Positions 1 to 12,474 of a stretch of 64,000 nucleotides of DNA are shown piece after piece. The stretch comes from Guadua angustifolia (taxonomy: Eukaryota > Streptophyta > Magnoliopsida > Poales > Poaceae): assembly GCA_036346375.1 (NCBI GenBank), contig CM070503.1, positions 1-64,000 on the forward strand. Direction: 5' to 3'. Each line of letters starts with the position of its first letter. The stretch's first letter is position 1. The notes under the pieces were generated by a model, which saw only the letters and a list, made by a program, of their open reading frames with translations, ran no database searches and was not told the DNA's origin. Both the position numbers and the translations under genes were made by a program.

Positions 1-350
1 TCTGTTACAAGAGTATTCCTCTTATTTTTACACCCCACATAACCTAATCCAGACATGCTATGACTGTGAACTCTTGAAAATCTGTACCGGAAAAATAAGC
101 AAAGAGAAAAAAACAGGACAACAGAACACATCACCCTCCCGTGTGTGTATATATATATATAACATATCTCATGCCAGCAAGAATCGCCGGCTTCTCAGCG
201 CTCTGCAGTCCTGACAGCCTATCGGTGTGTGCCATGTGTCCATCTAGGTTTAGGAGCCATCGGATCGGGATCTAGCAGCCAGGGACGAGATCAGAGAAGG
301 CTCTTGCGGCTTCATGGGATCGCTGGAAGCCTGGAATTGGGGCGAATTTA
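1..350. other. No gene recognised; low-complexity intergenic
   Basis: AT-rich sequence with a short TA run near 152-162 and a moderately GC-rich stretch at about 180-340. I see no open reading frame with codon bias and no recognisable repeat termini. The GC-richer part could be the flank of a gene outside the window. Confidence 0.4.
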
Positions 351-580
351 GGGTGTGTTTAGTACAGCTCCAGCTCCACTAGATTCATAGATCTGGTGGA
401 GCTAGATATTTCTAGCTCTACCAAATTCGTGGAGCTAGAGTTATTGCTACATTAAAAGTGTTTAGATGGATCATCTTGTTTATATTTTAGACTAAAAATA
501 TAAATTTAATTCATTTATTTTAGCCTACAAGTTTTAGACCTCAGATGGAGCTAGAATCTAGAGCTATACCAAACAGGGTC
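351..580. mobile_element. Tourist-like MITE (PIF/Harbinger type)
   Basis: The left end GGGTGTGTTTAGTACAGCTC and the reverse complement of the right end, GACCCTGTTTGGTATAGCTC, form an imperfect terminal inverted repeat. The 230-bp element is flanked by TTA on both sides (348-350 and 581-583), the 3-bp target duplication expected of PIF/Harbinger MITEs. It is AT-rich inside, repeats the word GGAGCTAGA near both ends, and has no coding capacity. Confidence 0.75.
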
Positions 581-583
581 TTA

Positions 584-3500
584 ATTTACTTGTGAGGCCC
601 TGACTATTTGTTGAGGCGTATGTGCTTTGTCAGGAGCTGGTGCAACTGCCGTGGCTTTACTAGTCCAAAAACCAAATTATGTCAGGTTTGTCACATTGAT
701 GGCTTAGGTCGTCCAGGGTTTTGGAATTGTCTCCCCCTAAGAAATGGAGATTTTCACTAGAGCTCATAGCCTAAATCCATGTGGGAGTTGGAGGGGAGCA
801 CCCTTTCAAGCTTACATATCAAAAGATGAGGAGTTGGAGCATGGACCATAGCAAACATCTTTTTGGTGACACATTGATGGATGTAGCTGAAGAACCTACA
901 AACACGGGGAAGAACAAACATGCAAAACAACAACTTCTAGTTTAGGGATGAGCTGTCCGGGCGCTAGACTATTACAAGTAAGCATGGCAAGATTTGCTAA
1001 TCGTTTAGTTTTCGTGTTAGAGGTTTGGATCACCTCTAATCTCCGGTTAGGGGATAAACAGACAGCGGCTAACTAAGGGACAAATCAATTGAAGGGCAGG
1101 TACGTGCGTAGTTCATACTATTCTAGTACTAGCATGGATAGAATTCAGTGTGTCAAGACGAATACCATTATAAGATAAATGCTGCAGATGCCTCCAATCT
1201 CGGCAAGAACAACATGCAGCTATGGTACTGCTAGCTAAGGAATCCGTTCACAAGTGACAGATGAAATGCCTCTGGTGTTAATTTATCAACAGGTGAGCAG
1301 CAACTCCAATATGTGCAGTCTAAATACCACCATCAGGTACATCCACTGTGTTTAGGATAAGATATTAACCACCTAGGGACAGTGTTTAATCAGGCAAAAC
1401 CTGGCCCTGAATTGGTTTTGACTTTGTTGAGTCTAGCTACTGAACATCTAGTAATTAATTTGAGGAATTCGAATTCGACGCATTTACTTAGAATCGCTGA
1501 ATTTGACGCATCAAAACACGCTAGTTTATAGTATGTGATACTCCTAGTGGTAATTTAATCACCAGAGTCATTTCTTTCTTTTGGTCTTTGGACAGGTAGG
1601 TCTTGAGAGATTTTTTTTCTCATCTTTGAGAGTTACTAAGCTATCCATTGAGCTAATATATATCAGGAGGTAGCAAGAGTTTAAAGGGTGAAGGTACCAA
1701 AAGTTTTAAGGATAATTTGGTAGAGATACTGACACCTCCTAAGGATTGTAAAAACTCCAAATCTAGAATCAATAAGCAAAGAACAATAGTAGTAGCAGCA
1801 AATTGCTAGCCAATGAGTGCATGCCCATATCAAACAGAGTTACACATTTTGCGGCAATTATTCCAGGGTATGGATCACAGGAGAGGCTTGGGAGACAATC
1901 ATAGCTTGGCGTTGGCTAAAATAAGGTGTTGGGAAGCGGAGATAAGTTCTCTCGGTTCCACTTACCAACTGGCAACTGAAATGGATAGTGATGTGATTCC
2001 CTCGGTGCCACGGCATCTGCCGGGCAGGCTCACGATCGAGTGCTAGAAAAGCAAAGAGGAAACCAGGAGAGGAAGAAGATAACAAAGAAAAACCCTATTT
2101 AATTGAAAAAATCTACAATATACTAGTGAATAACTACATGATCTACAATATATCATTCACTGTGAGGCTGATATGTAGGTCCGGATCCTATATATCATTG
2201 AGAGATAAGTGGCATATTGTAAACATACGACATAATGTAGTGGTATAAAATAGATTCGTCTATTATCAATGATGTACTAGCTACCTGTTGGATATACTTC
2301 GGATAGAGGGAGAAAAGCCTTAAATTGTCCTGTAGACAATGTCGAATTGTTTGCGCATCCAAGTGACACTTAAAATACCTTTCTCTCTCTATTAAAAGAA
2401 CACAGACAGTCCTGAAATCCAAAATTGCCATGAACATATGGCAAGGCTAGGATAAGACTTTGGTGTCGAGAGCAGCAAGAAGAGAAGCCTTTTCATATGC
2501 AGCCATACATACTGTTTTGTTTGCAAGTCTACATTGCAGTCCGTGCCTTACCGGCTCACAGTTCGGGGCGCTTCCGACGCTTTGCGTGACGGCGAAACGA
2601 CGATGGACTTGATCTATCTAGATCTTACCTCTGGCCGCACCGTTCATGCGGATTTGTAGTTCCGGCCGCTCAGTCCACTCCACTCCAGAATCGGGATGGA
2701 GCATGTTTTCGGTAGCCTTTTCTCGCGCACGGCTGCTCACATGATCGGCCCCGCGCAGTGACAGTGTCGCACGTCGGCACGCCGTGCGGGGACGACTCGA
2801 CGTGGGCGCAACGCGCGTGAGCTGGACCGGCACGGAGCCAGGCCCATAGCAGCAACCGGCGTGGCAGCCTTCCGCGGCTCGGTCCGTGGGCCGACGTCTC
2901 ACGCGCGCCGTCTCGGTCGGTCCAGCCAATTTTGACCCCACCCACGCCGCGCCCCCACTGTTCCCACAGACCAACATCCGCTTCTCCAATCTCCTCGGCG
3001 GCGCGGCCCGTTTCGCTCCACAAAAACATCACTGCTCTTCCACCTCATTCGCTCGGCGAGACCGAGAGAGAGAGGCGAGCACTGGCAGAGCGACAGGTCT
3101 CATACTCTCACGTGTTTGGTGGGTTGGCTGTCACGGTGATCTTGTCGTACTTCCCGTAATGAATATTGTTGCCGTGTTTTCCGGCTATCTGTTAAGCTAG
3201 ACGAATGTGATTGTTACGTGCTGGTGGAACTACTAACCATTTTTACAATTTCTATCGAACGGAGCCAAATTTGAAGAAAAAAAAAGAGAATATGCTCGAC
3301 AGGCGCTTCCTGAACGAGAGACACGTGATTAGTTTATCGTATTACTTCTAATTACGAGTTGATGACGGTGATCTATTCTTCTCCTCCCCTAGACATACCT
3401 ACGAAACCATCATTAACCCGATCTTCTATATATTGACGAACGGAGAAAGTTTTATTCGATTGGATATACATGCATACGTGATCTATAACGTATCAGACTC

Positions 3501-3792
3501 TTATCTCAATCAACCGATTCTATTTTTAAATATTGCACGACCGATTCTTTTTCCATATTCTACACGCATACAGTTTCTGAGTTACCACGTACCTCTAAGT
3601 TGCCATATGCATCCTTTCCATTAAATATTTACTTGCATGTATAGATAAGATCATCTTTCCTTTTTATCTAATCACGTATGGACTTGACTTCGGCCGACCA
3701 GCAGCATGTGCATGGCTATGCATGACGCGATTAGATAAGTTTGTTATCTCTATCTCTACTAACTCTAATTAGGAGTTGGTGATGATACGTTC
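584..3792. other. Intergenic; GC-rich island at about 2530-3110, no gene supported
   Basis: Mostly AT-rich single-copy-like DNA. The stretch 2530-3110 is distinctly GC-rich with many CpGs and resembles a promoter or 5' UTR, ending in a GA-rich run near 3060-3080. Several short overlapping frames on both strands there do not resemble known proteins and lack convincing splice structure, so I call no gene. Confidence 0.4.
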
Positions 3793-4730
3793 TGTCGGCG
3801 TATTTCGCCTGACAAGATTTCGCTAACGGGGTGTTTACTCCTGGACGGAAAATATGGTTCGATAGAGAGGCATCTTCGTGGTGGAAACCCTAATGTCTCG
3901 ACGATGGATTCCGGAATCGCAAGTCAGTGAACCTGACGGTTTACCCAAGTTCGAGCCCCGGTGTGGGTAATAGCCTCACGTCCTGCTTTGGTTCTTTGTT
4001 GAGAAAATGGGGAAGTGTTTACAAGGGTGTTCTTGATGTCTCTTCTCTATGCTTTCTCGTTTCTAGCCGTCGGCCCCCTCCCTCATGCACCAGCGCCCTT
4101 ATATAGACAGGCCACCGGGCAGAGAGAAGAGAGGCGTATACTTATCTACAACACATTAATTACACCCATCATTTCACTTCCACGTCGACCCACGACTCAT
4201 TTATTAAGCACGCATCCGTGATCTTGTCTTTCGAACTTCATTTAATGTCGGTGAGAGGCCTCGCTCAGTCCGCTTGGGACAGGACGCCCCTACGACGGGT
4301 TGGTAAGAGGCGTCAGAGGGATGAGCCGTTGTCGTGTCGAAAGATGAATCCTTCACAATTAATGGCCCTGACACGAGGTGTCAGGGAAGGGAAACTTCGA
4401 AGCGAAGCCTCCCCCTCATTCTTTTAGTTGCCTTCGTGGCCTGACAAGAGGGGCCCAAGCGCCCGCCCACTCGTCAGGCCGCCACGCGAAACCCCGGCCG
4501 GCGGCGAGAAGGTGATCGTCAGTCGCCGCCGAGTAGGCCACGTGGGCTCGCCATTGCCGCCAGATTCGCCGCCTGGCGAGTAGAGCGTGATCGCCAGATC
4601 GCCGCTAGGGGCTACGTGGGCACCACGCCCGTGAGAGGCGTGCTTCGTCCGGCCGTTGCTAGCGCGCCACGCCAGCCGCTTCGGCCGAAAGCGGCGTGAT
4701 CGCCATCTCGCTTGCTAAAGGCACGTGGGT
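3793..4730 (-). mobile_element. Truncated LTR, same family as the solo LTR at 47953-49160
   Basis: The segment begins with TGTCGGCGTATTTCGCCTGA, which matches the inverted 3' terminus of the LTR at 47953-49160 (read in reverse, TGTCGGCGTATTTCACCTGA). Further in it shares the same landmarks in inverted order: a seam mentioning CCTCACGTCCTGC and a GC-rich block with repeated CACGTGGGC words at 4440-4730. I do not find the opposite LTR terminus, so it is probably truncated; the right boundary is approximate. Confidence 0.5.
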
Positions 4731-5780
4731 TCTAAATCGGCGAGCCACTCCTTGGGCCTATTACTTCTACTACGAGAGAGTACCTGGTGCAAAGTACACC
4801 GAACACGTTCGTTCTCCACTCTCACCCTGACACGTGTGTGCATCCGCGTGGCTGAGTGGGAAGCGTATAGTGGTCATCCTAGTAGATTGGATTGGATCAT
4901 CCTGTCGCGGGAGGTAAATGAATATGCATGACTCATTATTGCTTTTCTTTCTCCCATTGATTTGGCATTCAAATCGGCGGCGATTGCTCCCGGTACTTTT
5001 CGGATTGGATTGATTGATTCTCTTTCGAAGAAAGCAGAGTTCTGATTCAATGAAGTTGGGTCTCTTTTGGCTTTTTTCCTTTTGTTGTCTTCCTTATTCG
5101 ACGATTTTTTAATCTGAATTCCATAGATATTTCCTTAGTTGCTGAATCTATATAACCCTACCGGTTCTTGTCTCTACTGCAGATATGTTGAGCTTATCTG
5201 TTGGGTAGAGATAATGAGCGACCTTCTTGATCTTATCGATACAGTGCAAGAACAAGTCGCCGATGGTGGACAGTGAGATAGGCTGGCGGCGTTGCTGAAA
5301 CTCGCCGTAGTGAATGATATCAATAGGTTGAGGGAGGCGCTCGCAGGGGGAGGCGAGGAGGCGGTGGAGCTGGTTGATGGGTGAGGCTATGGTATGACCG
5401 GAACAAAGCGTATGAGCCACGCATACCGTTAATGGTGGTAGCCATATACGGATGACGCCTATCTTTTCAATGCCTTTGCGCTCATGGGGCAAGGCGAGGT
5501 AATATCTCTTTCATTCGATCGATCGATATCGAATTATGACGTTATAAATTTACAATTCCAAGTGCTGTGACGTTATTATTTAAGTTTGTGAAGTTAAAAG
5601 ATAATTTTAAGTTCGAGTTTGTAAACAGGTGATTGGAATTTATATGTTTCGATGAATTAATTTAAATATTTTACTATTGTATGTTCGGCAATATTTACAT
5701 AAGATTAATGCTCTTTAAAAATAATTTTTATTGTAAATTAAGTTCCGTTTCATTGCATGACAGTTTTAGTTAAGCAGGAA
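4731..5780. other. Intergenic; weak minus-strand open frame 5148-5492
   Basis: No recognised gene. A 114-codon minus-strand frame at 5148-5492 has fairly natural codon use (it includes the run PISLSTIGDLFLHCIDKIKK), but I recognise no domain and no flanking exons. It could be an old gene or transposon remnant. The rest is AT-rich. Confidence 0.3.
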
Positions 5781-5794
5781 GCTTCGAGAGAAAC

Positions 5795-6070
5795 CCAGGC
5801 ATTTCCTAATTGCCACCCACGTACGAACCCAAAACCCAAATTCGCCCCCAATTCCTCTTGCGCCCACGGCTTTTCCTTCCTCTGCCCTCGTCAGATCCGC
5901 TTGTTTCCGTACGTATGATAAAATTCGTAAGCGGCCTGAATCCCCAATTGGCTCTTCGATCCGGTTGCTTGCTCCTCCTGGCGGTCTCATCGATCGCTCT
6001 CTAAAACGCGAATTCGCTTTCCTCGTTGGTTTTCGCTTGCAGTTGCAGGTGGTGCCCGAAATCTGAATCC
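5795..6070 (+). promoter_or_regulatory. Putative DRE2 5' leader with a possible 5'-UTR intron
   Basis: C-rich, A-poor sequence characteristic of plant 5' UTRs begins near 5800. A donor-like GTACGT at 5908 and an acceptor TTGCAG ending at 6046 or 6052 would remove an intron just upstream of the start codon at 6071. The leader and intron are inferred from base composition and splice consensus only. Confidence 0.35.
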
Positions 6071-8112
6071 ATGGCGGCGGCGCTCGCGGTGACGGACGAG
6101 CTGGCGTTGCCGCTTCGCGCGGTGGGGGATCTGGCCGCCGCCGCCGGGGTCTCGCGGGAGGAGGTCGTGGTCATCACGCAGTGCGCGTCGCTCGGTGAGC
6201 TCCTTGGCGTCTTGCCCCTTTTCCTGTTACGCGATGAAAGAGTCCGAGTTCGCGTATGGCCGCAGGAACGGATCAAATGTTACCAGTCTGTTTGGAATAG
6301 TGAACCCTCTGGTCGGATTAGGATCACGTTGCACGGGCTGCGTGTTTAAAATCAAATTTGAGGGAACATTTTTTTCTTGGGGAACAGTTTAAATATAAAT
6401 ATCGGAATTTACCATTGCTTGTTAGTACCCTGTGCGTTGCTGGTTCTGATTTGGAACTGTGTTCCAAATTCGTAACTAATCAATCGATGGCTATGAGCAC
6501 TCCCTGATAAACTTGATTGGAGTTGACTTTTGCTTTCTAATTTCTGACTTGATGGTTATGCCTCATTTGCTAATTACTAAGTTTATAGATTCGGAAGTGT
6601 TAATCTACCCATCCATCCATAACATGTAGGAATACACAGAAATCCAATTCTACCAGTCGACAAAGGGGAAAAAGATGTCTCTATTCTCACATTAAACATG
6701 AAAAAAAAAGATGATGTAATATCCTACAGAACACTCACCTATTGTTCATAGATTCAGTATCTGAATTATTGTGGTAATAATACACAGCTATGTAATTTTA
6801 GCCATTGTCTATCCAATGGCCACTATATTTCAAATTTTGGGACCCTAGAGTAGGCACTGTTTTGATTTCTTCTTTGCTTCAATATGCCATGCCCTTGTAT
6901 GAACCATGGTTTGTCGTAAACCTGTTCGAAACCTTTGTTGTTGACATGGGTCAGGTGGGAAGTTGCCTTTTGATGACACATCAGTTGGTGCTGTTCTTTC
7001 TGTCATTAAAAATGTGGAAAGCTTGGGGGATCAATTTGTTGCTGAAATAAGCCGGGTGCTGAAGGCTGGGGGAATGGTACTGGTGCAGAGCTTTACACCC
7101 TCCTCTGATCAGAGGGTAATTTATTTGAACTGGTTTGGCCCACCGCCTTTATTTTGTAATGTTAATTTATCACACCCTAATTTTCTAATTTTCTTTGCAT
7201 TAGCCAAACAACTATATCGAGCGCAAGCTACTGATGGGAGGTTTCGTTGACGTGCAAGCTTCTGCTGCAAGTTTGCAGGATAATGTGCAATCTGTTACTG
7301 TGAGTGATCTAGTGTCACGTTGTGTTAATGCTGTTGTACAGGCTTTGTTCCTAGTCCTAACTTGAATTTCTTGCAGATTAAGGCAAAGAAGGCCTCTTGG
7401 AGCATGGGTTCTTCCTTCCCCCTTAAGAAAGCCACAAAGGCTCTTCCAAAGATTCAAATTGATGATGACACTGAACTGATTGACGAAGACAGCCTCTTGA
7501 CGGAGGAGGACTTGAAGAAACCACAGCTTCCAGTTGGTATGGCCACATGACTTTGTACAATTTTTTGTAAATAAAGATGTGTTTAGTTTAGGTTTTGATT
7601 CTAAAAGGTTCACTGTTGTTTCATCAGTTGGGGATTGTGAAGTGGGAGCCACAAGGAAGGCATGCAAGAACTGCACTTGTGGTAGGGCTGAGGCTGAGCA
7701 GAAGGTGGAGAAGCTAGATCTCACTGCAGAACAGATCAATAACCCTCAGTCAGCTTGTGGTAATGTAAGTAACATTATTGCTTTTAGATATACAACTCCA
7801 CTGATGATTTACTGTGAAAATCCTTAGTTGTTGAATGCATCAACACAAGTCATTGACTGTGTGTATGTTATTTCTCGTTGAAATGATAATCGCAGTGTGG
7901 TTTGGGCGATGCGTTTCGATGTGGTACTTGCCCATACAGAGGCCTGCCAGCTTTCAAGTTGGGCGATAAGGTAATCATTTTATTTGTATTCTAGATTCAT
8001 GAGAAGAGGTTCAGGATATGGGTTGAGCTAGTATTCATGCAAGTTGCTCACTCATATGTTTCTTGATTGGCAGGTTACCTTGTCTGACAACTTCCTTTCG
8101 GCTGACATATGA
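6071..8112 (+). CDS. DRE2: Anamorsin homologue DRE2, cytosolic Fe-S cluster assembly factor
   Basis: Seven exons: 6071-6194, 6955-7115, 7204-7299, 7377-7536, 7628-7764, 7896-7970, 8074-8112. All junctions are GT-AG, phases agree, and the product is 263 aa, normal for plant DRE2. The N-terminal part (about residues 1-110) is the degenerate methyltransferase-like domain. The C-terminal domain carries both signature clusters: Cys184, 193, 196, 198 (CX8CX2CXC, from CEVGATRKACKNCTC) and Cys224, 227, 235, 238 (CX2CX7CX2C, from CGNCGLGDAFRCGTC). In known homologues these bind Fe-S clusters, and the protein, with the diflavin reductase TAH18/ATR3, passes electrons to the cytosolic Fe-S assembly machinery. 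The start is chosen because MAAALAVTDELALPLRAVGD matches the family N-terminus. All cysteines are present and no damage is seen. Confidence 0.95.
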
Positions 8113-8184
8113 TGGTAGAGAACAGCAACAACGGCAGCACATAGGAAATGCCTTCTTTGATTTGTTCGTTCGTTAGAAAGCTAC

Positions 8185-8302
8185 GTTGTTCTGAAGTACG
8201 ATTGATGTTTTACAGCAAAACAACTGCATTTGAAGTAGTTCGTGTTGTTCTGAAGTACGATTGATGTTTTACAGCAAAACAACTGCATTTGAAGTAGTTC
8301 GT
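8185..8302. repeat. 59-bp tandem duplication in the DRE2 3' UTR
   Basis: The unit starting GTTGTTCTGAAGTACGATTG occurs twice back to back (8185-8243 and 8244-8302), essentially identical. It lies 73 bp past the DRE2 stop codon, in the presumed 3' UTR, so it does not touch the coding region. The near-identity suggests a recent slippage or replication event. Confidence 0.9.
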
Positions 8303-8566
8303 GTGCCCATGCAGTTTCCAGGTTCAACTGTTCAAGTGAGTGCGACTTGTCTGTGCGTCTCTATTTGGGAATACATGTAATTGCTGGAGCAAATATGTTG
8401 CAAAGATTTTTTTTCTCCTATCCTTTTAAGCTGCACGTCTATGCTGTTATCGTTTAGATCTTGCAATGACCGGGAGGGAAACAGTAGAAGAAAGAGATGC
8501 CATCAAAAGTTCAATCGATGTCCAGGCACACGGTGCCTTCCCGGATAGGGGTACGTTCGTTGTATA

Positions 8567-9311
8567 TAGGGGTGAAAACAGGACAGAAAATATCCGTCCG
8601 ATCCGATTCCGAATTCATTTAAAATTCGTACTGATGTTATCTGTATTCGAAAAATCCGATGTAATATGGGTTAGGATATGGGAAGAGTAATATCCGATCT
8701 GTATCCGAAAAATCTTATGTAATATGGGTTAGGATATAGGAAGAGCAATATCCAACCTGATATCCAGTAAATATCTGATCCGATATCCGGATAAAATCAG
8801 TTATTCTTCCATTAATTTGGTTCATTATTGGATAGATAGAATAGTTGTTTGATACGGCACTAAAAACACTACTTTGTTATTAGCGTGAACTTCAACAAAT
8901 CTATCAACAAACAAATAGAGTGATGACATAATGCTTTTACCTAAATTGATTTGTTCAACTTATTTAATAAACTTCTTTTCTATTCAAATTACTGGAATTA
9001 GTTGAGTCACTAAATTGCACCTCTAACTATACTACTATCCTATGTAGAAATAATTATGACTTAAAGCTAATGTTGTAAGGTTAATGCTTCATTCGTTCTT
9101 TTACGTATATAATTATGTACTATACTACTATCCGATTATGATATCCGATCCCGAATCAATCCGGTATCGCGCTCAGATCCGAATTCTGAATAATCCAAAT
9201 TCGTATCCGTATCCGGGACATCCGTATCCGACTCCGAATCCCAAAAAAAAAATATGGGTTAGGATACGAGACGAGCAATATCCGCCCATATCCGACCCTG
9301 TTTCACCCCTA
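8567..9311. mobile_element. Non-autonomous hAT element with perfect 8-bp target duplication
   Basis: Ends TAGGGGTGAAAACAGG and CCCTGTTTCACCCCTA are almost perfect inverted repeats, flanked by GTTGTATA on both sides (8559-8566 and 9312-9319). An 8-bp duplication and TAGGG-type ends are typical of hAT. The 745-bp interior is AT-rich with repeated ATCCGTATCC/ATATCCGATC words in both orientations near the ends, plausibly subterminal transposase-binding repeats. No transposase is encoded. It sits about 450 bp downstream of DRE2. Confidence 0.92.
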
Positions 9312-9339
9312 GTTGTATACGACTAGTGTCTTGACTAAC

Positions 9340-9813
9340 GTGCAATTGGTTGGATTGACGAGGATGAATAAGATTGGAGGGTATAAGGTGGATGGGATGA
9401 TTTTAGATGAGATGGTATAGGAAGAGTATTTAGTTGTTTGAATGGAATGATACATGGTTTTGTTTGGTTGTTTGGATGTAATGGTACGAGGTGATTGTAG
9501 ATGGGATGATTTTAGATGAGATGGTACAGGAAGAGTATTTGGTTGTTTGAATGGAATGATATGGTTTTGCTTGGTTGCTGATGTTTAGTTGGATGGATGG
9601 GGTTAGTATGGTAAACTTTATTTATAGTGGTACAGGATGGTTAAACCAATTTGGAGGTACGGGATGATATAACATATTTAAAGAATATTACTAGAATCTG
9701 TACCATTTTATTCTGTATGAGATGGTTCTATACCTCAACCAGACATATGTATTAAAATCTATTCTAAACTATCTTGTACAGGTTTCTCTTCGTTCACCCA
9801 ACCAAATGCATAG
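9340..9813. mobile_element. MITE-like element with TGCAWTTGGTTGG inverted ends
   Basis: Left TGCAATTGGTTGGATTGACG pairs with the reversed right end TGCATTTGGTTGGGTGAACG. The interior contains a direct repeat with a 109-bp period (GATGGGATGATTTTAGATGA at 9391 and 9500). The target duplication is not resolved: TAA on the left, TTA on the right. The internal word TTGTTTGAATGGAATGAT recurs in similar form in the element at 46278-47335, so the two are probably one family. Confidence 0.6.
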
Positions 9814-10739
9814 TTAATCAACACGTTACACACGTGCACCTCCACAGTTGGCCACTGAAAAAGAGCTAGCCCAGAATTGTGATATCACAAGATACTGATA
9901 TAGCTGGTAAGGCTTGAAGATTGTCATCCGACCAGATGAAAAACGCGTGCACTTCTCTTCTGTCCTCTCCAAGACTGCAACGCTTCTCATCATCCCAGTT
10001 CCGTATCGCTCCTCTCGATTAATTCCTTCCTCTGCATCGCCTCCTTTATCTCGTCGTTTTCTTTTCCTCACCCATACCCTAACCAGACTATGCATATTTT
10101 TGGGAGCAACAATTATGTTAGGAGAGGTGTTTTATGCATTTGCTCTCGATATAAGTTACACTAATCTTTTTCGATAAAGGAAGTTTTTATTAATCTTAGT
10201 AAATTACATTAAGGTGATACAATTATACTAAGAAGACTCGACCTCTCACATGACTAGGTGCATGTAGCCAAACACACACACACACAAGAAAAGACAAAGA
10301 AACCGTCATGCAAACTACATCACGCAATATTGTCTTCAAAGCTATCCACCATCATAACAACACTTGGACCGCGATAAAAACTCTCCAATAATAACGCCTA
10401 AGAAGGACTCGACACGACATTAACGCGACCGCCATTGCTATGATCTAACCAAAGGAATGTACGAATCTTAAGTGAAGAGATAAATAATTATTATCTATCT
10501 TTTATTTATATTTTAATATTTGTGTAACTTTTAACAAGAGATGCATAGAAGCACATTTGCTACATTATTTGCATTGATTATTTTTTATTTGGATGGGTTA
10601 TTTGTTGATTTGCTTGCATTTGATTTCCCCTTTTCTTTTTCAAATAAAGATTGTCTTCGTTTTGGGCCCTAAAACGCAACACAACATCAGCCGGTTGGCG
10701 GACAAACCAACCAACTGATGAGCACAGCGTCGCGCAGGC
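9814..10739. other. Intergenic; no gene seen
   Basis: AT-rich sequence with a (CA)n run at about 10275-10286. A C/T-rich stretch at 9950-10090 resembles a leader but has no coding frame behind it. The 8 bp GCGCAGGC at 10732-10739 is one copy of the target duplication of the element that follows. Confidence 0.4.
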
Positions 10740-12246
10740 AAGGTTAGAAATCTCAGCGAGATTTCGCGAGATCTCGTTCTTCGGAGCTATACGAAATTTT
10801 GATTGCCGGTCAAATCTAAAAATTAAAAAAATCGTTTGCTACAGTAATATCATTTTTTTCTGCGAGATTTCACCTTACCGTCCAGTATCTTGGGATTTGA
10901 GCTTGGAATTCAAAGTTTAATACCTGGATTTGACCGGATTCAGGTCAATTACCCTGGAAAAAGTGATCTTACATGATAATTTGTCGAAAAACCATTTTTT
11001 GAGATATTTTTCAAAAACTGCAGAAACACTATCATATTTTTAAAAAATTGTATGTATTTTATGCTATCGTGAAAAATTTATGGTACCATTCTAAGAAGTG
11101 TAGAATCATAAATAAAATTTTTCAAAATAATTGAACTTCATTTGTTATCTTTAAAAAATCAAAAACAGAATGAACATAATTGGGACAATAATATTGTCAT
11201 AATTTTATAATTTTTCTCGTGTGTGAACATGAGCCAAAATTTTATGATAGATTAATAATTTTCTCATTAACATTCTACAAAATTTTCAAAATTTTAAACT
11301 TTTTATTTGCTAAATCAAATCTATGTATGTATTGAACTTCATTTCAAAAATTTTAAACTTTTTTATTTGCTAAATCAAATCTATGTATGTATTGAACTTC
11401 ATTTGTTATATTTTAAAAATAAAAACAGAAAGAACATAAATAGTACACTGTATTTGTAAGAATTTTATAAATTCAATGGAGTGTGACTATGATTCAAAAT
11501 TTTTATGAGATCTTAAGAATTTCTTTATAACCCTTATGCAAAATTTTCAAAAATTTTAAACATTTTTTTTGTTGCTAAAGCAAATATATGAGGACGTAGC
11601 ATTATTAGAATTTTTGGAACTTGTTGAAGCTTGATCATCAAATAAAATTTTTATAGAAACATAAATGATAAATCAGGACTATCCACAAAAAATTTCAAAA
11701 TTTTCTAACGTAAAGTTTTTATCAGCATAATAGCACTTTCTGAATTTTTAAAAATTCATAAAGCTTGATCATTATCTGAAAATTTTATGAAAATATTAAT
11801 GATGCATCACAACCATGCACAAAAAATTTCAAAATTTTCTAACGTGGTTTATTTCATATTTCATTTGGTTCAAACTTATCGGTCAGCGTTTTATCAGGAC
11901 AGTAATAATATTTGAATTTTTAAAAATTCTACGGGATTTATAATTTTCTTAAATTTTTATGGCAATATCATCAATGTGTTAGGAATCTTTAGAAAAAATT
12001 TCAAATTTTTTGACTTCATTTTGATTGGAATTCACCTTATCTAAATTTACCGAGATCTCAACAAAACCGACAAGATCTCGGCAACATCAGTGACATCTCG
12101 GCTATACCGATGGTAAAAACCGGAATTTAAATTTTATTTTTGTATTTTGGTTCGAATTTTTTAAAATACTAAAATCTCGTTAAGATTTTATTCTCTGATC
12201 AGACAGAACGGACGGTATTTAGAGCGATACGGAGATTTCAATCCTT
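10740..12246. mobile_element. hAT-like element, 1.5 kb, with 8-bp target duplication
   Basis: Element ends AAGGTTAGAAATCTC and GAGATTTCAATCCTT are imperfect inverted repeats, and GCGCAGGC flanks both sides (10732-10739 and 12247-12254). The interior is very AT-rich and built of diverged subrepeats of roughly 150 bp containing words such as AATTTCAAAATTTTCTAACG and TTTTTAAAAATTC; a 58-bp tandem duplication lies near 11290-11405. No coding capacity. The right end is 228 bp upstream of the acyltransferase start codon, so it may have displaced part of that promoter. A related element in the opposite orientation is at 59076-60511. Confidence 0.8.
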
Positions 12247-12474
12247 GCGCAGGCCGGTTGGCCACCTGGTCGCAGAAATTGTCGTCCACCCCTCCCACCC
12301 ACGTCTCCGTCTTCTTTTCCTTTCTCGAATCCTTGGTGAAACTCAGATGTCGAGATATCCGCCGCCCCAAGCTTAATCGGACCCCTGCGGAATTTCCAAC
12401 CACTACCAACGCCTCCTCCGATCCGAAGACCTCCTCCTTTCTAATCGCTCGTTTGGTGGATCTGCGTGGCGGCG

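Noticed and set aside
2886..3200. Possible first exon in the GC-rich island
   Set aside because: Two alternative frames exist, neither with a recognisable protein nor a convincing partner exon downstream.
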